From Micromonospora sp. FIMYZ51 (GTDB lineage: Bacteria; Actinomycetota; Actinomycetes; Mycobacteriales; Micromonosporaceae): a stretch of 64,000 nt of DNA. The position numbers and the translations under genes are program-made. The stretch is taken from assembly GCF_038246755.1 (NCBI RefSeq), contig NZ_CP134706.1:3968001-4032000 (forward strand), written 5' to 3'. Positions within the stretch are counted from its first letter, which is position 1; the number at the start of each line of letters is the position of its first letter. Below the pieces are notes generated by a model. That model saw only the letters and a program-made list of their open reading frames with translations, had not been told where the DNA came from and did no database searches. This document shows positions 18,145 to 25,666 of this stretch, piece by piece.

Positions 18145-18170
18145 GTTTCGGCGCGCGGCGGTGCGGGTAC
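18145..18170 (+). promoter_or_regulatory. Candidate SigB-type promoter for the hemerythrin gene
   Basis: GTTT (18145-18148), a 16-nt spacer and GGGTAC (18165-18170) give an exact match to the SigB/SigF consensus of actinobacteria. The site lies 84 bp upstream of the hemerythrin ATG. A direct repeat ATCATCGTCGCT also occurs twice between the site and the gene (about 18195 and 18217). Confidence 0.55.
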
Positions 18171-18253
18171 TGCGCGCGGCGTCCCGGTGCCATATCATCG
18201 TCGCTTTCGCCCGCGAGATCATCGTCGCTGCGCCCGTCCGCCGAGGAGGGACC

Positions 18254-18862
18254 ATGTCCGTCCACCTGCCGCCGCTTCCCCCCACCCCCGGCGACGGCTA
18301 CCAGCCCGCCGGGCGCAGCATCGCTGACACCATCGCCGAGGAGCACCGGCAGCTGCTGGGGCTGACCCGGCGGCTGGTCGAGCCCGGCCCGGACCCGGAG
18401 CACGGCCGGGAGATCCTGGTCGCCGCGCTGTCCCGGCACCTCTCCGCCGAGGAGCAGTACCTGCTACCCGCCATCCGGCAGGCCCTCACCGACGCCGACG
18501 GGCCGGTGAGTGACGTGCTGGCCGGTGACGCCGCCCTGCTCATGGCGCTGCGCGGGCTCACCGACGACCGCCTCGCCATGGTGGCCCAGCTGGTCGAGGC
18601 GCACGTGGTGGCGGTCGACGCGCTGGTGCAGCGGCTCTGCGCCAACGCCAGCGAGGAGGAGCTGATCCGGCTCGGAAACCGGTTGGAGATCGCCGAGGAG
18701 GCCGCGCCGACCCGCCCGCACCCGGGCGTGCCGCACACCCCGCCCTGGAACCGGATAGTCGAGCCGGCGGTCGCCGTGCTCGACAAGTTCCGCGACGCGA
18801 TCACCGGACGACACACCCAGCTGAGCGAGCTGGACGAGCTGGACCAGCCACCGCAGCGCTGA
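18254..18862 (+). CDS. Hemerythrin/HHE cation-binding domain protein
   Basis: The 202-residue protein contains an HHE-type four-helix bundle at about residues 20-150. Candidate di-iron ligands are EEHRQLL, LSRHLSAEEQYLLP (His and Glu) and VEAHVVAVDAL. The family includes oxygen, NO or redox sensors and iron stores. A Pro-rich link leads to a C-terminal helix (AVAVLDKFRDAITG). The start is fixed by GAGGAGGG 5 nt upstream of the ATG. The upstream SigB-like promoter suggests stress-dependent expression. Confidence 0.88.
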   Translation: MSVHLPPLPPTPGDGYQPAGRSIADTIAEEHRQLLGLTRRLVEPGPDPEHGREILVAALSRHLSAEEQYLLPAIRQALTDADGPVSDVLAGDAALLMALRGLTDDRLAMVAQLVEAHVVAVDALVQRLCANASEEELIRLGNRLEIAEEAAPTRPHPGVPHTPPWNRIVEPAVAVLDKFRDAITGRHTQLSELDELDQPPQR

Positions 18863-18937
18863 GGGCCACGCCACGTTCCTGGGCGTTGATCCGTACGGAC
18901 CCTTCCGTCAATCGATCCGTCGTCCTACCGTCACGCT

Positions 18938-19936
18938 ATGAATCTGGAGTTGCGCCACCTGCGGGTGGTCTGCGCCATCGCGGAGACGGGGAGCGTGACC
19001 AAGGCGGCCTCGACGCTCGGCCTGGCCCAGCCGGCGCTGACCGCCCAGCTCCAGCGCATCGAACGGACCCTGGGCGGGCCGCTGTTCGAACGGGACCGCC
19101 GGGGGGCCCGTCCCACCGCCCTCGGTGAACTGGTGCTGGCCCGCGCCCGGGTGCTGCTGCCGGCGATGAAGGGTCTCCAGGACGAGGCGGCCCGGCTGGC
19201 CGGCGCGGGCGACGCACCCCGCCGCTACCGGTTCGGCGGGGTGAACAGCCCGATCCTGGGCCGGTTGGTGCACCGGCTCGCCGCCGAGCAGCCGGCGGCC
19301 CAGATCACCACGCACGCCTCCTGGTCGGTCGACGACCTGGTCCAGTTGGTCGCCACCGGCCGGCTGGACTACGCGCTGACCGGCGTCTGCGGCGACTCGA
19401 CCCCCTCGGCCGACTACGGCCTGAGCTGGCGGGAGGTCGCCGTCGATCCGGTGATGGTGCTGCTGCCGGAGACGCATCCGCTGGCCGCCCGGGACGAGGT
19501 GGCCCTGACCGACCTGCGGCACGAGCAGTGGGTGGCGGCACCGGGAGACGGCTGCTTCGGCGACTGCTTCGCCGCCGCCTGCGCACGGGCCGGCTTCACC
19601 CCCCGCAAGGTGTACGAGGCCGACGTACGTGCCTGCTTCGACCTGGTGGACGCCGGTGCGGCGGTGGCGTTGTGCCAGGCCACCTTCCGGCCGGTGGCCG
19701 GCCTGGTGACCCGCCGGCTGGCCGGCACCCCGCTGCGCTGGCGGCTGATGCTGGGCTGGCACCCGGAGTCCCCCGCCGCCCGGATGGCCGACCTGGTGTT
19801 GGAGACGGCGCTGGCCGCGTACACCGACGCCCTCGCGCCGCATCCGGCGTACCTGGCCTGGCTGCTGCGCAACCCGGCGTTCGGGTTGCGGCGACCGCTG
19901 ACCACCGCGATCGACCCCGGGGTGCGAACCGCGTGA
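18938..19936 (+). CDS. LysR-family transcriptional regulator
   Basis: The 332-residue protein has an N-terminal LysR winged helix at residues 1-62 (LRHLRVVCAIAETGSVTKAA, followed by GLAQPALTAQLQRIE). Two alpha/beta effector subdomains follow from about residue 90 to 300. There is no divergently transcribed partner nearby, so its target is unclear. The gene starts 75 bp after the hemerythrin gene. The C-terminus is slightly longer than usual. Confidence 0.92.
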   Translation: MNLELRHLRVVCAIAETGSVTKAASTLGLAQPALTAQLQRIERTLGGPLFERDRRGARPTALGELVLARARVLLPAMKGLQDEAARLAGAGDAPRRYRFGGVNSPILGRLVHRLAAEQPAAQITTHASWSVDDLVQLVATGRLDYALTGVCGDSTPSADYGLSWREVAVDPVMVLLPETHPLAARDEVALTDLRHEQWVAAPGDGCFGDCFAAACARAGFTPRKVYEADVRACFDLVDAGAAVALCQATFRPVAGLVTRRLAGTPLRWRLMLGWHPESPAARMADLVLETALAAYTDALAPHPAYLAWLLRNPAFGLRRPLTTAIDPGVRTA

Positions 19937-19955
19937 CGGCGGGTATGTGGCGCCC

Positions 19956-20192
19956 ATGACCGACCTCTATCCCGCCGCCGACGACCGCGAGGTGCTGCGC
20001 GAGGCGGCCGCCCGGCACACCGCCGCCGTCCGGGAGGTGGAAGCATTCCTGCGCCGGCTGCCGGAGGTGCCCGACCCGGCCGACCTGACCGAGTACGCCA
20101 ACCTGATCACCCGTGAGGAGCAGACCCGCGCCGACCGGCAGGCCGCCGCGGATGCCGCCGGCCTGACCATCGCCAGCCTGGAAACCGAGTAG
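19956..20192 (+). CDS. Small hypothetical protein
   Basis: This 78-residue, mostly helical, acidic protein (DREVLREAAARHTAAVREVE, then NLITREEQTRADRQAA) has no recognised domain and no membrane segment. It starts 19 bp after the LysR stop on the same strand, at an ATG without a clear ribosome-binding site. It could be a second cistron of the LysR transcript. An in-frame GTG 9 nt upstream is an alternative start. Confidence 0.6.
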   Translation: MTDLYPAADDREVLREAAARHTAAVREVEAFLRRLPEVPDPADLTEYANLITREEQTRADRQAAADAAGLTIASLETE

Positions 20193-20215
20193 TCCACCAG
20201 CCCACGTCCGCCTCG

Positions 20216-20277
20216 TTGATCATGAGGTTAGCGGCAGTTTGAAGATCAACTACTGCCGCCAACCTCATGATCAAGAG
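20216..20277. repeat. Long intergenic palindrome (TTGATCATGAGGTT family)
   Basis: The left arm begins TTGATCATGAGGTT and continues AGCGGCAGT. The right arm mirrors it over 23 bp with a single mismatch, around a 13-nt loop. It sits between convergent genes and may serve as a bidirectional terminator. Its GATCATGA core differs from the GGGCCC and GATCTTGCA families elsewhere in the window. Confidence 0.75.
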
Positions 20278-20285
20278 GATCGAAG

Positions 20286-20306
20286 TGGGTGGGTGGGTGG
20301 GTGGGG
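20286..20306 (+). other. GGGT tandem run with G-quadruplex potential
   Basis: Five G-tracts of three to five G separated by single T residues lie here, immediately downstream of the palindrome and abutting the DUF3140 stop codon. This is the canonical pattern for a very stable parallel quadruplex on the plus strand. Confidence 0.6.
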
Positions 20307-20307
20307 G

Positions 20308-20658
20308 TTAGCGTTCGATCAGGATGTCGTGGCCCAGGTCGAGCAGGGAGTGCCGCCACTCGTCGTCGGCGGTGCCCCGAGCGGGTCTGGCGGCGGTCAG
20401 CGACCGGATCCGCTCGACCGCGTCCCGCATCACCTCGATGTCCTCGGGCGTCAGGTCGACCTTGCGCTTGCGCAGCACGGCCAGGATCTGCCGGCCCGGC
20501 TCGGGCAGGTTCAGATCCGGGTCCGGGCCGAACGCCTCCACACCGGAGCCGCGGGTCAGCAACCACTGCCGCAACTGCTCGGACGGCACGTTGACCTCGG
20601 CGTGGAAGTCCTCCCAGAGCACCTCCACCTCGGGATCGAGTCGCTGCTGGCGTACCAT
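20308..20658 (-). CDS. DUF3140 family protein
   Basis: The 116-residue protein carries the family pattern VEVLWEDFHAEVNVPSEQL, then LRKRKVDLTPEDIEVMRDAV and a C-terminal WRHSLLDLGHD. Function is unknown. Homologues occur in many bacteria as small DNA- or stress-associated proteins, by annotation only. The ATG at 20658 overlaps the TGA of the preceding small gene by 1 nt (TGATG) and has GAGGAGG upstream, so translation is coupled. It is the last gene of the clpC-like transcript. Confidence 0.85.
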   Translation of the reverse strand: MVRQQRLDPEVEVLWEDFHAEVNVPSEQLRQWLLTRGSGVEAFGPDPDLNLPEPGRQILAVLRKRKVDLTPEDIEVMRDAVERIRSLTAARPARGTADDEWRHSLLDLGHDILIER

Positions 20659-20822
20659 CAAGCCTCCTCTGTCGGGGGCGATCCGGACGGTTCCGGGTGC
20701 CCCTGGTCGATCTGCCCGTCCAGGCCCTCCTCCGGCACCTGCACCCGCCGGGGGTTCGCCGTCGGCGGGGCCAGGATCGGTTCGGTCAGCTCGTCGTCGC
20801 GGCTCTCTTCCGGTTCGGTCAT
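20658..20822 (-). CDS. 54-residue acidic, proline-rich small protein
   Basis: Translation of the minus strand from the ATG at 20822 gives a 54-residue protein beginning MTEPEESRDDELTEPILAPP and ending SGSPPTEEA. It is disordered in character, with no Cys and no hydrophobic helix. Support comes from GAAAGGTAGG just upstream, a 16-bp gap to the clpC-like stop, and a 1-nt overlap with the DUF3140 start. It is too short for many gene finders. It may be an adaptor or a spacer cistron, and I know no homologue. Confidence 0.6.
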   Translation of the reverse strand: MTEPEESRDDELTEPILAPPTANPRRVQVPEEGLDGQIDQGHPEPSGSPPTEEA

Positions 20823-20838
20823 CGCCTACCTTTCCGCC

Positions 20839-23394
20839 TCAGCGGGGATGCGAGGTCGTGGCGGCGGTGTAGCCGCGCGTGCCGGCCGCCACGTCGAAGG
20901 CGAGCCGCCCGTCCCGGCCGTCGACGGTGACCCGCTGGCCCGGTGACAGTTGCTGTTCCAGCAGCATCCGGGAGAGGTGGTTGTCCACCTCCCGCTGGAT
21001 GACCCGGCGCAGCGGTCGCGCACCGTACTCCGGCTGGTAGCCGTGCTCGGCGATCCAGTTCACCCCGGCGGTGGTGAACTCCACCTCGATGTCCTGGGCG
21101 TGCAGCCGGCGACGGGTCTCCTCCAGCAGCAGCCCGGTGATCTGACGCAGCTGCTCGGCCTCCAGCCGACGGAAGATGATCACCTCGTCGATCCGGTTGA
21201 GGAACTCCGGGCGGAAGTTCTCCTGCAACCGGCGCATCAGCCGGTCCCGCAGCTCGTCGCTCTCCTGGCTGCTGCCCGGCTCGCCGGCACCGAAACCGAC
21301 CGCCCGCTGACTGCCGGTGATCAGCTCCGAACCGAGGTTGCTCGTCATGATCAGTACGGTGTTCTTGAAGTTGACCGTACGGCCCTGGCTGTCGGTGAGC
21401 CGCCCGTCGTCGAGCACCTGCAACAGGATGTTGAACACGTCGGGGTGGGCCTTCTCGATCTCGTCCAACAGCACCACCGCGTACGGGCGGCGGCGCACCG
21501 CCTCGGTCAACTGGCCCGCCTCCTCGTAGCCGACGTAGCCGGGTGGCGCGCCGACCAGCCGACTGACCGTGTGCCGCTCCTGGAACTCGCTCATGTCCAC
21601 CCGGACCATCCGGTCGGCCTCGCCGAACAGCGCCTCCGCCAGGGCACGGGCCAGCTCGGTCTTGCCGACCCCGGTGGGGCCGAGGAACAGGAAGCTGCCC
21701 ATCGGGCGGTTCGGGTCGGCCAGCCCGGTGCGGGACCGGCGCACCGCCTCGGCCACCGCGTTTACCGCGTCGTCCTGCCCGATCACCTTCTCGTGCAGGT
21801 GCCCCTCCAGGCGCAGCAGCCGGTCCCGTTCCTCCTCGGTGAGCTGACTGGCCGGGATACCCGTGGCCCGGGAGACCACCTCGGCGATCTCGTCCGGCCC
21901 CACCTCGGGCACCTGGCTGCCACCGCCGTCCTCGCCCCGGGCCCGCTGGACCTGCTGCTCCAGTTCGGCCACCCGGTCGCGCAGCGTGGAGGCGCGTTCG
22001 TACTGCTCGTCGGAGACCGCCTGCTCCTTGTCTCGGCGTACCTCGTCGAGCTGCTGCTCCAGATCGCGCACGTCGGCGGCCGGCGTACGGGTACGCAGCC
22101 GCACCCGGGCACCGGCCTGGTCGATCAGGTCGATCGCCTTGTCCGGCAGGTAACGGTCGGTGACATACCGGTCGGACAACTCGGCGGCGGCGACAAGCGC
22201 CTCGTCGCTGAACCGCACCTGGTGGTGCGCCTCGTAGCGGTCCCGCAGTCCGCGCAGGATGGCCACGGTGTCCTCGACGGACGGCTCGGGCACGAACACC
22301 GACTGGAACCGTCGGGCCAGCGCGGCGTCCTTCTCGATGCTGCGCCGGTACTCGTCAAGCGTGGTCGCGCCGATGACCCGCAGCTCGCCCCGGGCCAGCG
22401 CCGGTTTGAGCATGTTGGAAGCGTCCATCCCGCCCTCGCTGCCCGCACCGCCCGCGCCGACCAGGGTGTGGATCTCGTCCAGGAAGATGATCAGCTCGTC
22501 CCGGTGCGCCCGGATCTCGTCGATCACCTTCTTCAGCCGTTCCTCGAAGTCGCCCCGGTAGCGCGTACCGGCGACCAGCCCGGCCAGGTCGAGCTGGACC
22601 ACCCGCTTGCCGAGCAGGGTCTGCGGTACGTCGCCGTCGCAGATCCGCTCGGCCAGGCCCTCCACGATCGCAGTCTTGCCGACCCCGGCCTCTCCGATCA
22701 GCACCGGGTTGTTCTTGGTCCGCCGGGAGAGGATCTCCACCGCCTGCTCGATCTCGTCGGCGCGCCCGATCACCGGGTCGATCTGGTCGTTGCGGGCCAG
22801 ATCGGTGAGGTCCTGGCCGTACTGGTCCAGGGTGGGCGTACCCCGGTCCGGCCGCGGTCCGTTCGTCGGACCGCGCTCGGCGTTGGCGGCCTGCAACGAC
22901 TCGGGCTGGATCCGGCCGGCGGCGAGCATCCGGCCGGCCGGCGACTCGGGGTTGAGCGGGAGCGCCATCAGGATGTGCTCGGGGCCGATGTAGTTCGCCC
23001 CCATCGCCCGGGACAACTGGTGGGCGTCGAGCAGCGCCCGCTTGGCCGCCGGGGTCAGCGACAGGTTCGGCGGCACCTCACCCTGCGGCGCACCGTCCCC
23101 CCGCCCGCCGAGCGCGTTGATCAGGGTCTCCGGGTCGGCACCGGCCCGGCGTACCAAATCGCGTAGGGGCTCGCGCTGCAACGCCGCCCAGAGCAGATGG
23201 TCGGTGTCCAGATCGTTGCTCTTCTTCTGGGCCGCCCGGCGCGCGGCGTCGGCCAGCATCTCCCGGGCGTCGGCGGTCATCAGCCGGGTGATGTCGACCC
23301 GGTGCGCGGGCCGCCGCCCGCCCTCGCCCCGGCCGAAGTACCGGGCCAGGAACTCGTCCCACGGGTCCGAGCCGAAGTCGCCGGGTCCAATCAT
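20839..23394 (-). CDS. Clp/Hsp100 ATP-dependent unfoldase, ClpC-like
   Basis: The 851-residue protein has a Clp N-domain (about 60-190), first AAA module with [13 protein letters not shown] (about 230) and [10 protein letters not shown], a UVR-like coiled segment ([18 protein letters not shown], about 440), and second AAA module with [14 protein letters not shown] (about 568) and [12 protein letters not shown]. The short middle domain with a UVR motif, rather than a long ClpB coiled coil, indicates ClpC type. AVGFG between the D2 Walker motifs resembles the ClpP-docking loop. It remodels proteins or feeds them to ClpP. The first ~55 residues are a non-standard extension. The ATG at 23394 follows CGGAGGAC. 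It is probably a second paralogue beside the housekeeping ClpC. Confidence 0.92.
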   Translation of the reverse strand: MIGPGDFGSDPWDEFLARYFGRGEGGRRPAHRVDITRLMTADAREMLADAARRAAQKKSNDLDTDHLLWAALQREPLRDLVRRAGADPETLINALGGRGDGAPQGEVPPNLSLTPAAKRALLDAHQLSRAMGANYIGPEHILMALPLNPESPAGRMLAAGRIQPESLQAANAERGPTNGPRPDRGTPTLDQYGQDLTDLARNDQIDPVIGRADEIEQAVEILSRRTKNNPVLIGEAGVGKTAIVEGLAERICDGDVPQTLLGKRVVQLDLAGLVAGTRYRGDFEERLKKVIDEIRAHRDELIIFLDEIHTLVGAGGAGSEGGMDASNMLKPALARGELRVIGATTLDEYRRSIEKDAALARRFQSVFVPEPSVEDTVAILRGLRDRYEAHHQVRFSDEALVAAAELSDRYVTDRYLPDKAIDLIDQAGARVRLRTRTPAADVRDLEQQLDEVRRDKEQAVSDEQYERASTLRDRVAELEQQVQRARGEDGGGSQVPEVGPDEIAEVVSRATGIPASQLTEEERDRLLRLEGHLHEKVIGQDDAVNAVAEAVRRSRTGLADPNRPMGSFLFLGPTGVGKTELARALAEALFGEADRMVRVDMSEFQERHTVSRLVGAPPGYVGYEEAGQLTEAVRRRPYAVVLLDEIEKAHPDVFNILLQVLDDGRLTDSQGRTVNFKNTVLIMTSNLGSELITGSQRAVGFGAGEPGSSQESDELRDRLMRRLQENFRPEFLNRIDEVIIFRRLEAEQLRQITGLLLEETRRRLHAQDIEVEFTTAGVNWIAEHGYQPEYGARPLRRVIQREVDNHLSRMLLEQQLSPGQRVTVDGRDGRLAFDVAAGTRGYTAATTSHPR

Positions 23395-23534
23395 CTCTGT
23401 CCTCCGCGGTCGGGCGCGAGACGGTCGGCACGGGCTACCCGGCCCCCGCCCGGACAAACGCGACCGCTCGGACGCCGGCCCGGCGTCGGCGCGGCGGTCG
23501 AGCGGGTCAGCCGGCCGGGTGGCAGGGTGGGCGG

Positions 23535-23912
23535 ATGAACCGGACTCCGCTGCTCATCGTGGACGCCGCAAACGTGGTCGGGTCCCGGCCGGACGGCTGG
23601 TGGCGTGACCGCGCCGGGGCCACCGCCCGGCTGCGCGACACGCTCGCACCGCTGGGTGGGCTCGGCGTCCCGCCGGACCTGTCTCCGCCGGTCGAGGTGG
23701 TGCTTGTGGTCGAGGGCGCCGCCCGGGAGGTGCCCGGGGTCGACGGGGTACGGGTGGTGGCCGCCGCCGGTTCCGGCGACGACGCGGTGGTGGACCTGGT
23801 CGCCGGGGCCGGCGACCGACGCCGGCTGGTGGTCACCGCGGACCGGGCGCTGCGGGACCGGGTCACCGCGCTCGGTGCCGAGGTGTACGGACCGCGTTGG
23901 CTGCGCGGCTGA
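23535..23912 (+). CDS. Small NYN/PIN-like domain protein
   Basis: The 125-residue protein has a PIN/NYN-like layout. It has LLIVDAANVVGSRPDGWW at the N-terminus (first Asp and Asn), GSGDDAVVDLV in the middle (Asp pair) and VVTADRALRDRV near the end (Asp). Such proteins are typically metal-dependent RNases. Databases sometimes label relatives NTP pyrophosphohydrolase-like. It is divergent from the clpC-like gene and 204 bp upstream of the FtsK-type cluster, of which it may or may not be part. Confidence 0.7.
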   Translation: MNRTPLLIVDAANVVGSRPDGWWRDRAGATARLRDTLAPLGGLGVPPDLSPPVEVVLVVEGAAREVPGVDGVRVVAAAGSGDDAVVDLVAGAGDRRRLVVTADRALRDRVTALGAEVYGPRWLRG

Positions 23913-24116
23913 CCAGCAAAGCCACCCGAAGCCGGGGGCAGGTCCGACCGGCCCGGTGGCGCACGGTGATCCACTCGCCACGAGTCCCACGAATCGGACT
24001 CGTGGCGCGGGTGGTCGACAACCGGTCAGCAGGGCAGGAACACTGACAGGGCACATGTTCTTCCCCGGACCGGCATAGGCTCTAATGGAGTCCTCCCCGC
24101 CCCCAGGAGGTTCCGC

Positions 24117-24377
24117 GTGGCGAGCGTCGCCGAGCTCAAGGCAGCCATCGATGTCGCACTTCAGCAGATCGGTGACGGCCAGAGCGCCGTGCAGGCCGCC
24201 GGCGAGAAGCTGGCCGAGGCGCAGCAGACGCTCGCCGGCGCGCTGGAGGGCAGCGGTCACGCCACCGTCGAGGCGGCCCAGGCGTCATTGACCCAGGCCA
24301 GCCAGGAACTGGAGGAGTGCCTCGCCGCGACACTCGTCGCGATCGAGCAGGCTCAGCAGTACGTCGCGACGCTGTAG
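24117..24377 (+). CDS. Small all-helical protein of the FtsK-type cluster
   Basis: This 86-residue acidic protein is almost wholly helical and rich in Ala and Gln (LKAAIDVALQQIGDGQSAVQ, AGEKLAEAQQTLAGALEG). It carries a single Cys and has two heptad-like stretches broken by GSGHATVE. Its size and helical-hairpin character resemble WXG100/ESAT-6-type substrates, but the WxG motif is absent and I do not assign it to that family. It starts with GTG after CAGGAGG. It is the first gene of a tightly spaced set with the FtsK/SpoIIIE-type ATPase. Confidence 0.78.
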   Translation: MASVAELKAAIDVALQQIGDGQSAVQAAGEKLAEAQQTLAGALEGSGHATVEAAQASLTQASQELEECLAATLVAIEQAQQYVATL

Positions 24378-24385
24378 GGGCGGGC

Positions 24386-25666
24386 GTGTCCATCGTCGAG
24401 GATGTCGGTGCGCAGGTCCGTGCCGCCGCCGAGGAGCTGCCGCTGGGCCTGCTGGCGCAGGCGCTGGAGAAGTTCGGGCTGGCCACCGAACGGCTGCGCT
24501 GGGTACGCCAGGAGTCGGCCAACCCGATGGGCGTGCCGGAGCTCTCCGCCGCCACCGAGCATGCCGAGACGGCCGGGTACGCGCTGCGCGTCGCCCAGGA
24601 GCAGTTGACCGCGTACCTCGCCGCGATCGGGCTGGCCCCCGACGGCGCGCCGCCGCCGGCCGGTGGGCCGACAGACCGGCCCGGGCACGACGCGCCCCGG
24701 GGCGACGAGCCCGTGGCGGTGGCACCGGAGCCCGCGGGCGAGGTGCGGTTGCGCCGCTGGTGGTCGGTGCGGGTGGCGGAGCTGACCGGCGGCCGGGAAG
24801 GCCCGCCGGAGGAGCCCGACGAGCGGATCACCGACTCCCGTGAGCTGCTGCACCGGGTGGTACGCGGGGTCCGATCCGGCGACCGCGACCGGCTGCACCG
24901 CGACCTGCGCGGGGCACACGCCGACGTCGGCATGGGGCTGGCCGCGGTGGCCCCGCCGCTGCTGCGCGACCTGGCCGCAGAGTTGCTCGGACATCCGCCG
25001 CGCGGCGACGACCTGGCCCGGCTGCATCGCGAGCTGGACGGCCGGGTGCGGGACCTACTCCCCGGCCTGCCCGCTCCGGTACTGGACACGCTGCTGACCC
25101 GGGTGTGCCGGATGCCCCCGCCGCGCCGCGAGGACGGGGCGCAGCCGCACGCCGCCGACCCGGCGGTGACGGCCGGCGTCCTCACCGGCGTCCTGCTCGA
25201 CCGCCTCGGCCGCGACCTCCCGTCAGATGAAAGGAAGGGCCCCCTTTTAACGCCTGATGCGGTAAAGGGGCCCCCTGTTAACACCCCCAACGGCGCACCT
25301 CGCTCGGCCGCCGGCGGGTCGCGGCACAGCGCCGGGAGTGCGCGCCAGGGTGCCGGCCCGCTGCCGCGCACCGGCCCGTCACCACACACCGCCGGGCCCG
25401 TCCCACGCACCAGCGGCCCATCACCCACCGCCGGGCCCGTCCCACGCACCAGCGGCCCATCACCCACCGCCGGGCCCGTCCCACGCACCAGCGGCCCATC
25501 ACCCACCGCCGGGCCCGTCCCACGCACCGGCGGCCCGTCACCCACCACCGGCGGGCCCGTCCCGCGCACCGGCGGCGGACCGCGCAGCACCGGTGGCTCA
25601 GCGCCGTCGCGCCCCGGACCCAACAGCGCAAGCACCGGCCGGCCGGGGCACGGGATCGATGGCTGA
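24386..25666 (+). CDS. Unknown helical protein with a repeat-rich C-terminal tail, FtsK-type cluster
   Basis: The 426-residue protein begins with a helical domain (VGAQVRAAAEELPLGLLAQA, then RWVRQESANP) of a family seen beside actinobacterial FtsK-like genes. A second helical part spans about 160-275. Residues about 282-300 are encoded by an in-frame GGGCCC palindrome. After that comes a disordered tail with a 13-residue unit, GPVPRTSGPSPTA, repeated four times and degenerating. The start is a GTG 9 bp after the previous stop. The end overlaps the ATPase gene by 8 bp. The function is unknown. The tail probably varies between strains. Confidence 0.75.
   Translation: MSIVEDVGAQVRAAAEELPLGLLAQALEKFGLATERLRWVRQESANPMGVPELSAATEHAETAGYALRVAQEQLTAYLAAIGLAPDGAPPPAGGPTDRPGHDAPRGDEPVAVAPEPAGEVRLRRWWSVRVAELTGGREGPPEEPDERITDSRELLHRVVRGVRSGDRDRLHRDLRGAHADVGMGLAAVAPPLLRDLAAELLGHPPRGDDLARLHRELDGRVRDLLPGLPAPVLDTLLTRVCRMPPPRREDGAQPHAADPAVTAGVLTGVLLDRLGRDLPSDERKGPLLTPDAVKGPPVNTPNGAPRSAAGGSRHSAGSARQGAGPLPRTGPSPHTAGPVPRTSGPSPTAGPVPRTSGPSPTAGPVPRTSGPSPTAGPVPRTGGPSPTTGGPVPRTGGGPRSTGGSAPSRPGPNSASTGRPGHGIDG
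25231..25284. repeat. GGGCCCTT-type palindromic repeat, copy 2, inside a reading frame
   Basis: Two inverted arms, AAGGAAGGGCCCCCTTTTAA and the mirrored AAAGGGGCCCCCTGTTAAC, are separated by CGCCTGATGCGGT. This is the same family as at 5453, 37671 and 56288, but here it lies inside the 24386-25666 gene without breaking the frame. It is translated as [20 protein letters not shown]. Confidence 0.85.
25374..25580 (+). repeat. 39-bp coding minisatellite
   Basis: A 39-bp unit (start CGGGCCCGTCCCACGCACC) recurs about four to five times with few changes, encoding GPVPRTSGPSPTA-type repeats in the tail of the preceding gene. The unit length is a multiple of three, so copy-number change keeps the frame. 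Confidence 0.9.

Noticed and set aside
20950..23166. 738-residue plus-strand frame opposite the clpC-like gene
   Set aside because: Antisense shadow; the Clp ATPase motifs on the minus strand are complete.
24117..24377. WXG100/ESAT-6 assignment of the 86-residue protein
   Set aside because: Size and helicity fit, but there is no WxG motif and no C-terminal YxxxD/E signal, so the family name is not used.
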